A stretch of 64,000 nt of DNA from Cylindrotheca closterium (Eukaryota; Bacillariophyta; Bacillariophyceae; Bacillariales; Bacillariaceae): assembly GCA_933822405.4 (NCBI GenBank), contig CAKOGP040001836.1, forward strand, positions 310,001 to 374,000, given 5' to 3'. The first letter of the stretch is position 1. Every line of letters starts with the position of its first letter. A model generated the notes under the pieces. It saw only the letters and a list, made by a program, of their open reading frames with translations. It had not been told where the DNA came from and searched no databases. A program made the translations under genes and the position numbers. Positions 1 through 9,952 of the stretch are shown one piece after another.

Positions 1-1
1 G

Positions 2-2380
2 GCTCCACTTCGTGAACAGGATCGCGCTCAGAAGGTGCTCAAGTACATGGCCGAGATAATTGTGAATGGTACTCCAGCAGAACTTGGTGCCATAGGTGAC
101 GCTCCAGCATCTGTAGATCCTTACATTCCAACAATTGAAGAATCAGACCGGAAGAGATCAAAGTCATTGAAAAAAGTCTTTGACGAGGAAGGACCCGAAG
201 CTTTTGCCAATGCAGTTCGAAACAATGATGGTTTGCTCATCACGGATACAACTTGGCGTGATGCCCACCAATCTCTACTGGCTACAAGACTCCGCACTAT
301 AGATATGCTTAATATTGCTCCAGCCACTTCAGTGGCTCTTGCAAATGCTTACTCTCTTGAATGCTGGGGAGGAGCGACCTTTGATGTTTCAATGAGGTTC
401 CTCAGAGAGGACCCTTGGGATCGTTTGGGTGAGTGCTTTTGTTATGAGGCTTCTTTCTTGTGACAAACCTTTTTCTTCATTTATTCTATCTAACCTATCT
501 AACCTCCCTCATGACACGATCAGCCGACTTGCGAGAGGCAGTCCCAGACATTCCGTTTCAGATGTTGCTTCGGGGAGCCAATGCAGTGGGGTACACCGGT
601 TACCCCGACAATGTGAACTACGAATTCTGTAAGATGGCAAAGGAGACTGGTATGGATGTTTTCAGAGTCTTTGACTCCATCAACTATATTGAGAATATGA
701 GACTTGGAATTGATGCCGTCGGTGAGGCCGGAGGAATCATTGAGGGTACAGTGTGTTACACTGGGGACGTCTCCAATCCTACACGAGGAAAATACAACCT
801 CGAGTACTATATGGATTTTGTAACTAAGTTGGAAGCGCTTGGAATTCATGTTCTTGCCATCAAGGACATGGCAGGTTTGCTGAAACCCGAGGCTGCTACT
901 ATGCTTGTCGGCGCAATCCGCGAGGAGTTTCCAAATCTCCCAATTCATGTGCACACTCATGACACGGCGGGAACCGGGGTCGCGAGCATGTTGGCCTGTG
1001 CAAATGCTGGAGCTGATGCAGTTGATGCTTGCTCTGACGCCATGTCCGGTACTACCTCACAACCGTCGCTAGGAGCAATCGTTGCTTCGACTCAAGGGAC
1101 TAAATTTGAAACAGGCTTGAGTCTGAAGAGCATTCAGTCATTGAACGAATATTGGGAAGAATGCCGCGGTCTTTACGCTGTAAGTCTTCGTTTCCATCTA
1201 GACCAACGGATCAAATTGGAAGGATTGCCCTAACACTGCGTCTCTGTGTGTTCAGCCATTCGAGAGTGGGCAAAAAACAGGTTCATCTGACGTCTACATT
1301 CACGAAATGCCCGGCGGGCAGTACACCAATCTCCTCTTCCAAAGCACTCAGCTTGGATTGACTGGTCAATGGAGCAAGGTAAAGACAGCCTATGCTACTG
1401 CCAACCGTCTCTTAGGGGATATCGTCAAGGTAACCCCTTCAAGTAAGGTTACTGGTGATCTTGCACAGTTTATCGTAGCAAACGACTTGACCGAACAGGA
1501 AGTCATCGATAAAGCCGAATCATTGAGCTTTCCAAAATCCGTGATTGAGTACTTCCAAGGATATTTAGGGCAGCCCGCCTTCGGGTGAGTATTACTGCTG
1601 CGCATTGGCTACTGTTTCATATTTGTTGGCTCATCACGTGTTGTTTCATCTAGCTTTCCTGAGCCTCTACGTTCTCGAGTTTTGAAGGGAAAAGTTATCG
1701 AAGGTACTGATGAAATGATTGCATTCGAAGGAAGACCTGGGGCCGATTTGCCTCCATACGATTTCGAGACAGCACGAAAGAAGCTCGAAGAAAAGTGGGT
1801 TATTGACTCTGGTCTGGGTGCTCCAACCATGGACCAAATCAGAGATGTCGACGTCATGTCTCATGCTCTTTACCCGGCTGTATTTGATGATTTCATGCTT
1901 CACAAGTCCGAATTTGGGTCTTTGAGTCGCATGGATACAAGGACCTTCTTGACAGGCATTGGCGTTGGTGAAGAAGTTGCGGTAAATCTTGAACCCGGAA
2001 AGCAGCTTGTGATCAAGCTCGTTTCACAATCGGAGCCAGACAAGGACGGAATTGTAAACCTTCAATTCGAACTAAACGGCTCCCCCCGTTCAGTTGCAGT
2101 AAAGGACAAGTCTGCGGGTGTCGAAGACGCCGCTGAACGCCCCAAGGCACTGAAGGGTGTACTCGGTAGCATTGGTGCACCAATGCCTGGAGTTGTTCTT
2201 GAGACAAAGGTCAAGAAGGGAGATGCTGTTGAGGTGGGAACACCCCTAGTGTCTCTATCTGCAATGAAAATGGAAACAATGGTAGCTTCTCCTGTCGCTG
2301 GAATCGTTTCGAGAATCGTTGTGACAGCTGGAGATCAAATTGACGGCGGAGATTTGTTGGTTGAGGTTGAAGACGAGTAA
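2..2380 (+). CDS. PYC: Pyruvate carboxylase, C-terminal part (5' end outside window)
   Basis: Biotin enzyme that carboxylates pyruvate to oxaloacetate. Four exons can be read: 2-428, 524-1179, 1256-1584 and 1654-2380, giving 712 residues to the stop. All introns are GT-AG (95, 76 and 69 nt), and each junction restores a conserved stretch (for example [16 protein letters not shown]). The carboxyltransferase domain is recognisable from [22 protein letters not shown] and HVHTHDTAG, which carry the metal and pyruvate-site residues. The PC-specific region follows, and the C-terminal biotinyl domain has the AMKMET motif whose lysine (near 2266) carries biotin. The biotin carboxylase half and any targeting peptide lie upstream, so I cannot tell a mitochondrial from a plastid isoform. 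The 3' end converges on the methyltransferase-like gene 68 bases away. Confidence 0.95.
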
Positions 2381-2448
2381 TGACTCTTTCCAGCGCCTAT
2401 GCCGAAGGAAGGCGGACGTGTTCTTCGTTTCACAGTGTTTCCCTACTG

Positions 2449-3237
2449 CTAGGACTTAAATTTAACAAATCCATTGTATGGAGCACACCAAATTCCCTGA
2501 CAAGTTTCAGCGGTAACATCTGGCTGGAATTGAACAGCCCAAGCCCCAACATCAGATGCCGACCAAGATATTGTGCCAGTACTGTCAAGTAAGCAAAATT
2601 GTTGCTTCAGCCAATAATCTTTTTGGGAGTTGATTGGTGCGAGCAGAACACCGTCTTCCTTTAGCAAATTTTGACAGAAAAAGCGAGCTTTCTCAGGGTT
2701 AACGCCAAAATTGATCACTATCACATCATATCTCGGCATTTGATTTTCCTTCCACACTTTGAAGAAACGCTCATCGTCAAGTTCATAAAAGGCTACCGAA
2801 GAGGGACAAGATCCACCTTCTTCTACATTGAGTCTCCATGAATCGCCGCTCCAATCTACACAATCAATATTTTGGTAACCTAATTGCTGATAGAGAACTT
2901 GCGTTGATGCACCAGCACCTGCTCCCACGTCTAGTGCGATTTTTTCGGATCCTTTCAGGTTTGGTGGAATTTTTGAATTTATAATATCATAAACCTCCAT
3001 CGGGGAAATGTTTGTATCCCGAGAAGCAATGATGGAGTTTGTCAACTCCCTTCTAGGAAAGGCTGCTGAAGTGAATGCTTTCTCATTTTCTCCCTCTGAC
3101 AAGGCAACTTGAGGAGCATTAAAAATTCCGGGTACACTCAGAAAGATGCTTTCTAGTGCAGAACGCCTTGACACCTGAATTGAATTCGCTTTTGTTGCAT
3201 ATAACGCAAGAAGTAAACATTGAAGGTAGCTCACCAT
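2449..3237 (-). CDS. Methyltransferase-like protein with plastid/thylakoid-lumen type presequence
   Basis: A 262-residue single-exon protein. The ATG at 3237 opens a signal-peptide-like stretch (MVSYLQCLLLALYATKANS). A twin-arginine segment (SRRSALE) and a second hydrophobic stretch ending in an A-L-S cleavage-like site follow, which is the layout of thylakoid-lumen proteins imported by the Tat route. The mature part has a Rossmann SAM-binding motif I (DVGAGAGAS, about residues 104-112), an acidic residue after the next strand (DCVDWSG) and a YDVIVINFG strand, all typical of class I SAM-dependent methyltransferases. The substrate cannot be inferred. Inference: a lumenal or plastid small-molecule or protein methyltransferase. 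The lumen location is a reading of the N-terminus only, and the classic phenylalanine after the signal cleavage site is absent. Confidence 0.7.
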   Translation of the reverse strand: MVSYLQCLLLALYATKANSIQVSRRSALESIFLSVPGIFNAPQVALSEGENEKAFTSAAFPRRELTNSIIASRDTNISPMEVYDIINSKIPPNLKGSEKIALDVGAGAGASTQVLYQQLGYQNIDCVDWSGDSWRLNVEEGGSCPSSVAFYELDDERFFKVWKENQMPRYDVIVINFGVNPEKARFFCQNLLKEDGVLLAPINSQKDYWLKQQFCLLDSTGTISWSASDVGAWAVQFQPDVTAETCQGIWCAPYNGFVKFKS

Positions 3238-3728
3238 CACCAGAGCGTTGATGTTGAAGTTTTGTGTTGAAAATGTACAGTAGATGGATGTTTTTTGAAA
3301 ATGTGGAAATTAATCGAATGAATCATTGACGGTACATGAACGTGTAAATGATGTACGTACGCGTACGTGTACGTGTACTCACTACGAGAATCACTCCTCA
3401 GAAGAATGCTGAGCAGCGGTCGACTGACGGAAGTCAAATTGAAAATGTTGAATCATTGGATTCCGGATCCAGTCAACTGTTCAGGCTGAAGGCATGAAGG
3501 TCAAAAATGCAAAGGAAAGCAACAGAATCAGACCAATCTGTCGATTTTGTATGCAAGTAGATGGAGTTATTTATTTGTCATCATGATCAAGAGCTTCGAT
3601 CGACGGTTTAGCAGTACCCAACATAGAGAAGAAACAGCAGATATGCATGCCCAGTTGTTGTGGCTGCTGCCACCACTGCTGAAAAGACTTGGGTTGCTTC
3701 AACGGTGTAACCATATGGACAGAGTCTA
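3238..3728. promoter_or_regulatory. Intergenic, upstream of the methyltransferase-like gene; alternating GTAC tract
   Basis: No convincing gene. Bases 3352-3379 are an alternating purine-pyrimidine run built from GTAC and CGTAC units, about 115-140 bases before the start codon of the minus-strand gene. A TGAATCATT element occurs near 3316 and again near 3450. The rest looks like ordinary AT-rich spacer and 3' UTR of the Nudix gene. Confidence 0.4.
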
Positions 3729-5285
3729 CTATTCTTTTACATTGTTAGGTAGCAAGATGTCCTTGAAGAACCTATCCATTATATAGCCGGTTAACCCAAA
3801 AATAAGATATGGGCCTCCGACGAATATTGGCGCATGATCATCTTTGTAGAGCCATTGTGACTTATCCATGACACTTGCCAGAGGGACCGTAAACACTTCT
3901 GAGACCTCATCTGGATTTGGCTTCAAGTCGATTTCCGCAAGGTCTTGCCCAAGGAAGCAGACAACAGGCGTCACTGCAACCCCCACCATATGGTGAACTT
4001 CCCCCCTACCAGCAGAGTCGATGGCAACCAATAGTGTGAGATTTGGAGTGTGATAATTAGAGTCCGAAAAGGATTCCAAGAAGAAGAGCTTACCAGTTGC
4101 ATCGCAGCACTCCTAAGACACTAATACCATATCCTCCATCATCCCCATGATAGTCAAAATTCAAACCACCGATTTCCTCTTTCATCTCCCGCAAACAAGT
4201 TTCAACAATAGTCTTGTCCGCCACTGAACACACCTGTTGTTTTTGTTTTGGAACATGAAGGTTAGCAAGCACCAAGGCAAACAGGCAAGCACATTGAAAT
4301 TTCCACTTCCCATACCCCCCGGAAGGCAGACCTCATCGGGATGAGCTCTCAAGGTTTCTGCTCGTCGTTCCAAGATAATCGAGGGCACGCCGTCCACATG
4401 GCAGATAGCAATCACTACACCAGCGCGTTTGGAATGTGCTTGAGTCACTCTGCGAGGCATGCGCATAAGAGCCTTTCGAATGGTCTCCAATGACGCCGCA
4501 TTCAAAGGCTTTCTCACATCTAGAACACGTCGTTCGTTTCTCCGGTTCAGCACCACGCTAGGGTGAAAGTTGTGCAAATGATCCTGCAATTTTTCAAAGT
4601 CACCTTCATCAGCAAGCTGAGCACAATATTGAAGGACATCTTCCCGGTCACGAAGTGCACTGGCCAAAGCTGGAATCGTGTAATTTTCTGATAGGAGCCG
4701 CTGTCACAAGTGTTCGTTTGAGCTCTGAGCAAGCAGTCTATCTACATTTCTTCTTCATTGGCTTACCATATCTTCTGCTGGATCTTCATGCAAAACGCCA
4801 TACTGTTTCATTCGATAGCGGCCACCTTCGAGCTCTTGTTTTTCTATTCGGTCGAGCAACCGAGACAAGTTGTGAGGGTCTTGGGTGTTTCGTTTGACAA
4901 CATCTTCATTCCAAAAGAGAGGTTCATCCGCCGAGCTCGGAAGCCAGACTCGCTGATGCTGGCTTTCTTCATCTGTGTGATGCACCGCGGCAGAATTTTC
5001 TCTCGGTACTCGAATCTCATCACGACCTTCTTTCATTGTCTTCCCATTTGCGGATTCGGATCTCTTCAATTCACTATCATCTTTTGGCAGTCGGAGCCGA
5101 ACACGACCTTCTCTTATTGTGGTTCCGTTTTCAGATCCTGATCCCTTCAATTCACTATCATCTTTTGGCATCGACGAGGAATGGCTCCGGATTGGGAAAC
5201 GAAGAGCAGAACTACCAAATTTGGGACCCGTAGACAATCGGAGGATCCGAGATTGCTTCAGTATCATCCTCCTTCCTGCATTCAT
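3729..5285 (-). CDS. Nudix hydrolase, CoA-pyrophosphatase type (NUDT7/NUDT15-like)
   Basis: Four exons on the minus strand: 5285-4767, 4700-about 4307, about 4223-4094 and 4005-3729, giving about 439 residues. Introns are 66, about 83 and 88 nt. The core shows VVIAICHVDG, ILERRAETLRAHPDEVCLPGG, REMKEEIG (the Nudix REUXEEXG half-box) and TPVVCFLG, the order seen in coenzyme A pyrophosphatases, which hydrolyse CoA and acyl-CoA to phosphopantetheine products. The second intron sits inside the Nudix box. The donor at 4306 with the acceptor at 4224 keeps frame and gives GMGMADK before the REMKEEIG part. Other choices are possible, and the first box glutamate appears to be lysine or aspartate. The first about 170 residues are not part of the family fold: a basic start that could be a mitochondrial presequence, then a duplicated 27-residue segment rich in charge. 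Confidence 0.8.
5007..5168 (-). repeat. Two tandem 81-base units in the Nudix N-terminal extension
   Basis: Residues 40-66 and 67-93 of the Nudix protein are two copies of a 27-residue unit, each starting PKDDSELK and ending in an arginine-rich stretch. A partial third start (PREN) follows. The unit is an exact multiple of three bases, so copy number can change without breaking the frame. Confidence 0.8.
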
Positions 5286-5664
5286 CTTCGCGATGATTGC
5301 TGTGTGGGAAACTTTTAAATTTTTTTGACACTGTTTCAGTCGAAGTAATCGTCATGATAATGCAAGCGCAAGCCAATAATTTGAAATTGTATTGTAGGTA
5401 CACCTGCCTGGTATTAAAATAAACGTACTGGTACCTAAGTCCTCAGTGGTACCGGTAGACTACATCGGTCACATGCATTATCCGGTGTACACAGGAAATT
5501 TTATTGCAACGTACCAGCGGTGCAGTACCGCTACTCGTATAGAGTACTATTTCAGAAGGGGAGGACAAACCTACTACTAGCGACCAGAGGAATTTATAGG
5601 TACAGTCAAATGGAACAGATTTTATCAATGGTACACTTCTAACAAGGATAGCTTCTAAATACAT
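5286..5664. promoter_or_regulatory. Intergenic, upstream of the Nudix gene; GTAC/TACCGGTA motifs
   Basis: 379 bases without a supportable gene. From 5425 to 5457 there are GTACTGGTACC and GGTACCGGTA palindromes, then GTACC elements near 5511 and 5524. The distal end is the 3' UTR of the ornithine carbamoyltransferase gene. Confidence 0.4.
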
Positions 5665-6863
5665 CTACTCAACTCGTCCAAGTTGTGCAGCCATGACAGC
5701 CATAACTGTCCACATGCGGTTTTCGGCTTCAGGGAAAACCAAGGATGCGTCACTGTAGAAAACTTCGTCGGTAACCTCTTCTGGGTGGCGGGGAAGACAG
5801 TGCAGAAAGACGGCTCCGTCGTTAGCCTTGGCCATCAACTCAGAGTTCACTTGGTATCCGTCGAATTCCTTCATTCTCTGGGCGTATTCCTCTTCTTGTC
5901 CCATACTGACCCAAGTATCAGTGACAACGACATCAGCACCCTTGACAGCGTCATCGGCGATAGTGGTAGTCATGACGGATACACCATTCTCTTCAGCCAA
6001 GGTCTTGGTGATGGCAAGAATTTCGGCATCTGGCTCGAATCCATTTGGTGTGGCAATTTGAACGTTCATTCCCATCTTGACACTTCCGAGCATCAAATCG
6101 TGCAAGACATTGTTTCCGTCTCCAACCCATGCAACAGTTTTTCCAGAGAGGTCCATTCCGAACCGCTGTTGCAGAGCCATCAAATCGGCCAACGTTTGCA
6201 GTGGGTGGTGCAAATCACTGAGGGCGTTGATGATGGGAACCTGAGAATACTCGGCAAGTTCAACAACATCCTTGTGTCCATGGACGCGAGCCAATACGAG
6301 AGAGTTAAATCGACTCAAAACAAGAGCAGTGTCTTTCATGCTTTCGTTGACACCCAATTGAATATCAGATGGGCCCAAAAAGAGGGCATGGCCACCAAGA
6401 AGGGCCATTCCAGTCTCAGTGGAGACGCGTGTTCTGGTCGATCGCTTTTGGAAAATCATACTCATGGAGTGTCCATGCAAAGGCTTTGGCAAATGGGGAC
6501 CCTTTTCAGCATAGACTTCCTTGAAGTGATGAGCAAGCTGCAAGAGGCCATCAAGTTCGTCGTTACTGTCAAAATCGTCAAAACATGAAGAAAAGGGAAG
6601 TTGGTACATTTGAAAATCTATGTATCACCAAGCAAAAATAAAGAAATTATTTGATCCTATGCGACGTACCTCAACTTGTCAATGGACATGAAGTGCTTTC
6701 CTTCCAAACTCTTGACGTTCTTGGCGACAGTTGATGCGAACCTCTTGGCAACTTCGGTCTTGACGACGGTTTGGACGGATTTGACGGCTGCAGTACTGGC
6801 CCGTAACATATTATCAACTTGAGACTTGAGGGCGGAAGGGTTTTGGTCGTTTTCGGTGCTCAT
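5665..6863 (-). CDS. OTC: Ornithine carbamoyltransferase
   Basis: Transfers carbamoyl phosphate to ornithine to make citrulline, in arginine synthesis and the diatom urea cycle. Two exons, 6863-6670 and 6565-5665, are joined in frame (DKL-SNDELDG) by a 104-nt GT-AG intron; the product has 364 residues. The carbamoyl-phosphate loop FQKRSTRTR, the HHPLQTLAD segment, the ornithine loop DTWVSMGQE and the catalytic FLHCLPRHP cysteine loop are all intact, so the enzyme should be active. The N-terminal about 57 residues form a helical, lysine- and serine-rich stretch without acidic bias towards its end (AKRFASTVAKN), compatible with a mitochondrial presequence. The first ATG in frame is at 6863; a TTG-initiated longer reading is not needed. 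The gene is divergent from the aminotransferase. Confidence 0.95.
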
Positions 6864-7284
6864 TAATGTCAAGACTAGCTAGAAGATGACAGCTTGATTT
6901 TGTGTCAGAAAATAATTTGGATGTCGGAATGAATGAATGAATCAATCATCCAGTTTCACTTTCAGTACTGCCGGCACTACCAGCCTACGAAAACTGAAAG
7001 ATTTTTTGCACTTTCGGCAGTTTGCATCACACGAAACTCCGCCCTGCACGCGCGTAACCCAACAAGAAATGTATTTTCACTGCATATACCGGCAAAAAGC
7101 ATTTTATTATTTTCAATTTTGGGGGCTGCACCCTTTTCACCGGCCGCCGCACAGTGGATTTGGACCTCTCCAAGTCCTTCGGTAGTAATATGTAGAAAAG
7201 AAGAAATACAACAAAAACGAGAACGATCTGAATCCACGATGTTTTAAAAAGAGTATTATCATCTCTACCAGGTGGTCTTGCCAA
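6864..7284. promoter_or_regulatory. Bidirectional promoter region between OTC and the class V aminotransferase
   Basis: 421 bases between two divergent start codons. A GAAT tetranucleotide run with an adjoining ATCAATCAT segment lies at 6926-6950. Several small open frames overlap here on both strands, but none has family features. Confidence 0.4.
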
Positions 7285-8910
7285 ATGATCAATTCACACA
7301 GATCGTTGAAGATTCAAACTCATCTGCTCCACCCTCATTCAACCTTTGGTTCAAAGATCATGAACAAGAGACTACTCTACAATCAAATATCCAAAATATC
7401 GAAAGGTTACAGGAAAATCATGAAATCTACGGCTAGATTGCAGCATACGAAGGGGTATCAGGCCATGGGGTCGTTTCATAGCGATGATGTTGATTTGCTG
7501 ATGAGCCAAAGTGATAGAGACTACAAGCCACCGCAACTTCCATTTGATCCCGCTTCAGACAACAACCTGACGTTCAATCATCAAACGGGGGGTTCGGATT
7601 TCTTGTTGGACCCAAACTGGACTTTTCTGAATCATGGTGCCTTTGGGGCATCATTGAAAGTTGGATACGAACGGGCCGAGCAGTGGAGATATCACTTGGA
7701 ACGCCAACCCCTAAGGTATTTTGATCGCGACCTCTTGCCTCACCTGGTCTACTCAGCACGACAGTTGGCGGATTTCTGCCAAGTATCACATCGAGAAGGG
7801 TTGACGCTGATACCCAATGTGACCTACGGCTTGAACACAATTATCAGTGGCTACGTAGAAGAGTTCCGAGAAGACTCTCACATCATACTGTGGGACACGA
7901 CATATGGAAGTCTCAAGAAGATGGCAGAGGAATACTGTAATAAAGTGACGGAAGTTTCAGTGATCCCCTATTTTGATAAGGCGCATGAACTCAACGAGCC
8001 ATCCGAAATATTTGCCATGGCTTTGGAAGATGCTCTGGCCAAGAGTCATCATACCACAAAGCACGCTTTGCTTATCTTAGATCAGACGACATCCAATACA
8101 GCCATCAACATGCCACTTCGCAACCTGACGAGGATTGCTAAAGAACGCGACATGCTAGTCATGGTAGATGGTGCTCATGGTTTACTTGCCAATGAAGTCA
8201 TTCTGGATGATTCCGCTCCAGACTTTTACCTGTCGAATGGACACAAGTGGCTATCCTGCCCGCGCGGTGTTGCAATGATATACTGCCCCAAAGAAGAACT
8301 ACGGGATAGCATACTTAGACGACCAGCAGTCATCTCGCATGGATTTGGGCAAGGATACCAAAGTAGATTCTTGTGGGATGGCTGCAGAGATTATGCAGCG
8401 GCGCTTTGTAAGTGAAATCGATTGATGAATCAAGTCTTGAAACGAGGCACGATAATGTTTCATTTCTACCACTACCCTTGCAGATTCTCAAGCGTTGCTC
8501 CTATGTCATCTAACAACATTATCATAGCGCTCCCAGTCGTTCTAGACTTTTGGCGTTCCAAAGGGGTCGCATCCGTTCAAGAATCGAACCAAAACAGGCT
8601 TCGACTAGCAGTGTCCGCACTAGGAAATGCTTGGCACGGCCGCAGCGACGATTCCGTGACACTTGTTCCCATGCGTCTTCATGGACCGACCATGGCGTTG
8701 GTGCGACTCCCTGATTCCTACCAATCTGCAATTTCCACATCTGATGATGCGAAGTACGTACAGGACATGCTCTTTGATAGGGCAATTGAAGTCCCCATAA
8801 AGTGCGTGAACGGGGTTCTTTACGTTCGGATCTCTTGTCATATTTACAATGAACTAAGTCAATATGAAAGACTGGCGAGCGTCATTGTCGAGAACTGTCT
8901 AGAAAGATGA
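7285..8910 (+). CDS. PLP-dependent class V aminotransferase (isopenicillin-N-epimerase-like)
   Basis: Two exons, 7285-8407 and 8528-8910, give 501 residues. The 120-nt intron is placed so that the conserved junction RDYAAAL-SLPVVLDFW is restored; an earlier AG at 8482-8483 would break the family alignment. Fold-type I features are FLNHGAFGAS near the substrate entry, a DQTTSNTAINMPL segment, MVDGAHG with the PLP-contacting aspartate, and SNGHKWLSCPRG with the Schiff-base lysine. Members of this group include isopenicillin-N epimerase, cysteine desulfurases and related lyases; the substrate cannot be assigned. There is no clear targeting peptide. The start is uncertain, because several in-frame ATGs occur in the first 60 codons and the family-like part begins near residue 95. 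Confidence 0.85.
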
Positions 8911-9113
8911 GAGGAAACAGCGACTGATTGTGCAGTACCGGACCCGAACTATTTTTAAAAGATATTACAAAACACTATTTTAGTCCTGATCGCGCTAGGT
9001 TTTCGAACCAAAGTCACTACACAATTTCAAGTCTTCGAAACTGTGTATTCATTGATTTTGAATTTGCCAATCTTTTGATCGTCAAAGGTATTGAATTGAA
9101 TCAAAACTCCGCA

Positions 9114-9794
9114 ATGACTTCTCTTTCTTTCCCTAACAACAGCGCTGGCTACGTCCAGGCCAACTCGGTGCAGTCCCAGTTTGCGGCATTGACGAAAGAC
9201 CGGGACAAGTTTCAAAACGAAAAAGATGATGCCGAGCGCGAATCCAAACGAGCCCAGGAGCGTCTGCGACGATTGAAGCAGGAGCAAGTCGCCCTCCTTA
9301 CAAAGAATCAGGCTTGTCAGGAGTGCCTAGGGACGCTTTCTCGAAAGCAGACCATGCTCCAGCAAGAGGAAAACCGTCTTCGCATGGTCACGCAGAGCGA
9401 AAGAAAAGCGCTTGAAGCTTGTGCCGCACACACAAGCAAGCTTGTCAAGCAAGAAAAAGAAATGACTAAGAAATTCACCTCTGACATGGGTAAAGCGAAC
9501 GGGGAAGCAGCTCGACTTTTGGGCCAGCAGCTCATTGACAAGATTGTCAAAAACGTATCTGTGGATTCTGTGAAAGCAGTCGTGTCCAACAGCACCATGA
9601 GTACATCCTGCAAGGTCAAGCTAGAGCAAATGAAGCTTGTTCAACAAAAGTTGGGATCCGAATGCGCGCGCTACGAAGAAGTCAAAGATGAGTTTCGTCG
9701 ATCTAATACCTCTTGCAATGGAATGCCATCCGGTGGCGCCACAACTACACAAGCAGAGTCACAAATGGAGATTTTCTACTCTGTTGATGCTTGA
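9114..9794 (+). CDS. Coiled-coil protein of unknown function
   Basis: A 226-residue single-exon protein whose first in-frame ATG after an AT-rich leader is at 9114. From about residue 25 to 130 it is a long heptad-type coiled coil dominated by K, E, Q and R, containing QACQECLG, a CxxC pair. A smaller helical part with KIVKNVSVDSVKAVVSN follows, then another short coil. There is no signal peptide, membrane segment or recognised domain. The upstream open frame from 8928 lacks an ATG with good context and is probably leader. It ends 158 bases before the 3' end of the convergent methionine synthase gene. Confidence 0.6.
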   Translation: MTSLSFPNNSAGYVQANSVQSQFAALTKDRDKFQNEKDDAERESKRAQERLRRLKQEQVALLTKNQACQECLGTLSRKQTMLQQEENRLRMVTQSERKALEACAAHTSKLVKQEKEMTKKFTSDMGKANGEAARLLGQQLIDKIVKNVSVDSVKAVVSNSTMSTSCKVKLEQMKLVQQKLGSECARYEEVKDEFRRSNTSCNGMPSGGATTTQAESQMEIFYSVDA

Positions 9795-9952
9795 ACTAGA
9801 TTCTTGATGTAAACTATCTTCAACTTCAAACGCCACGGGTGAGAAGAGGGAACCCCGGAACTGTGAATGAGCACGACTATGTTTTTTCCTACTCTAAATA
9901 ACTCGTTAGTGTCTAGTAGCGCAAAATCCATAAAACCACACTGTCACAAATC

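Noticed and set aside
3352..3379. Alternating GTAC run as a possible transposon end or telomere-like repeat
   Set aside because: No flanking inverted repeats, target-site duplication or coding capacity; similar motifs occur upstream of many genes here, so a promoter-associated motif is the simpler reading.
5683..6588. Plus-strand 301-codon frame
   Set aside because: Lies entirely antisense to the ornithine carbamoyltransferase exon, and its composition reads as reverse-complement of conserved motifs.
8422..8483. Aminotransferase second exon starting at the first AG (8482-8483)
   Set aside because: It would shift the frame away from the conserved SLPVVLDFW block; the AG at 8526-8527 restores it.
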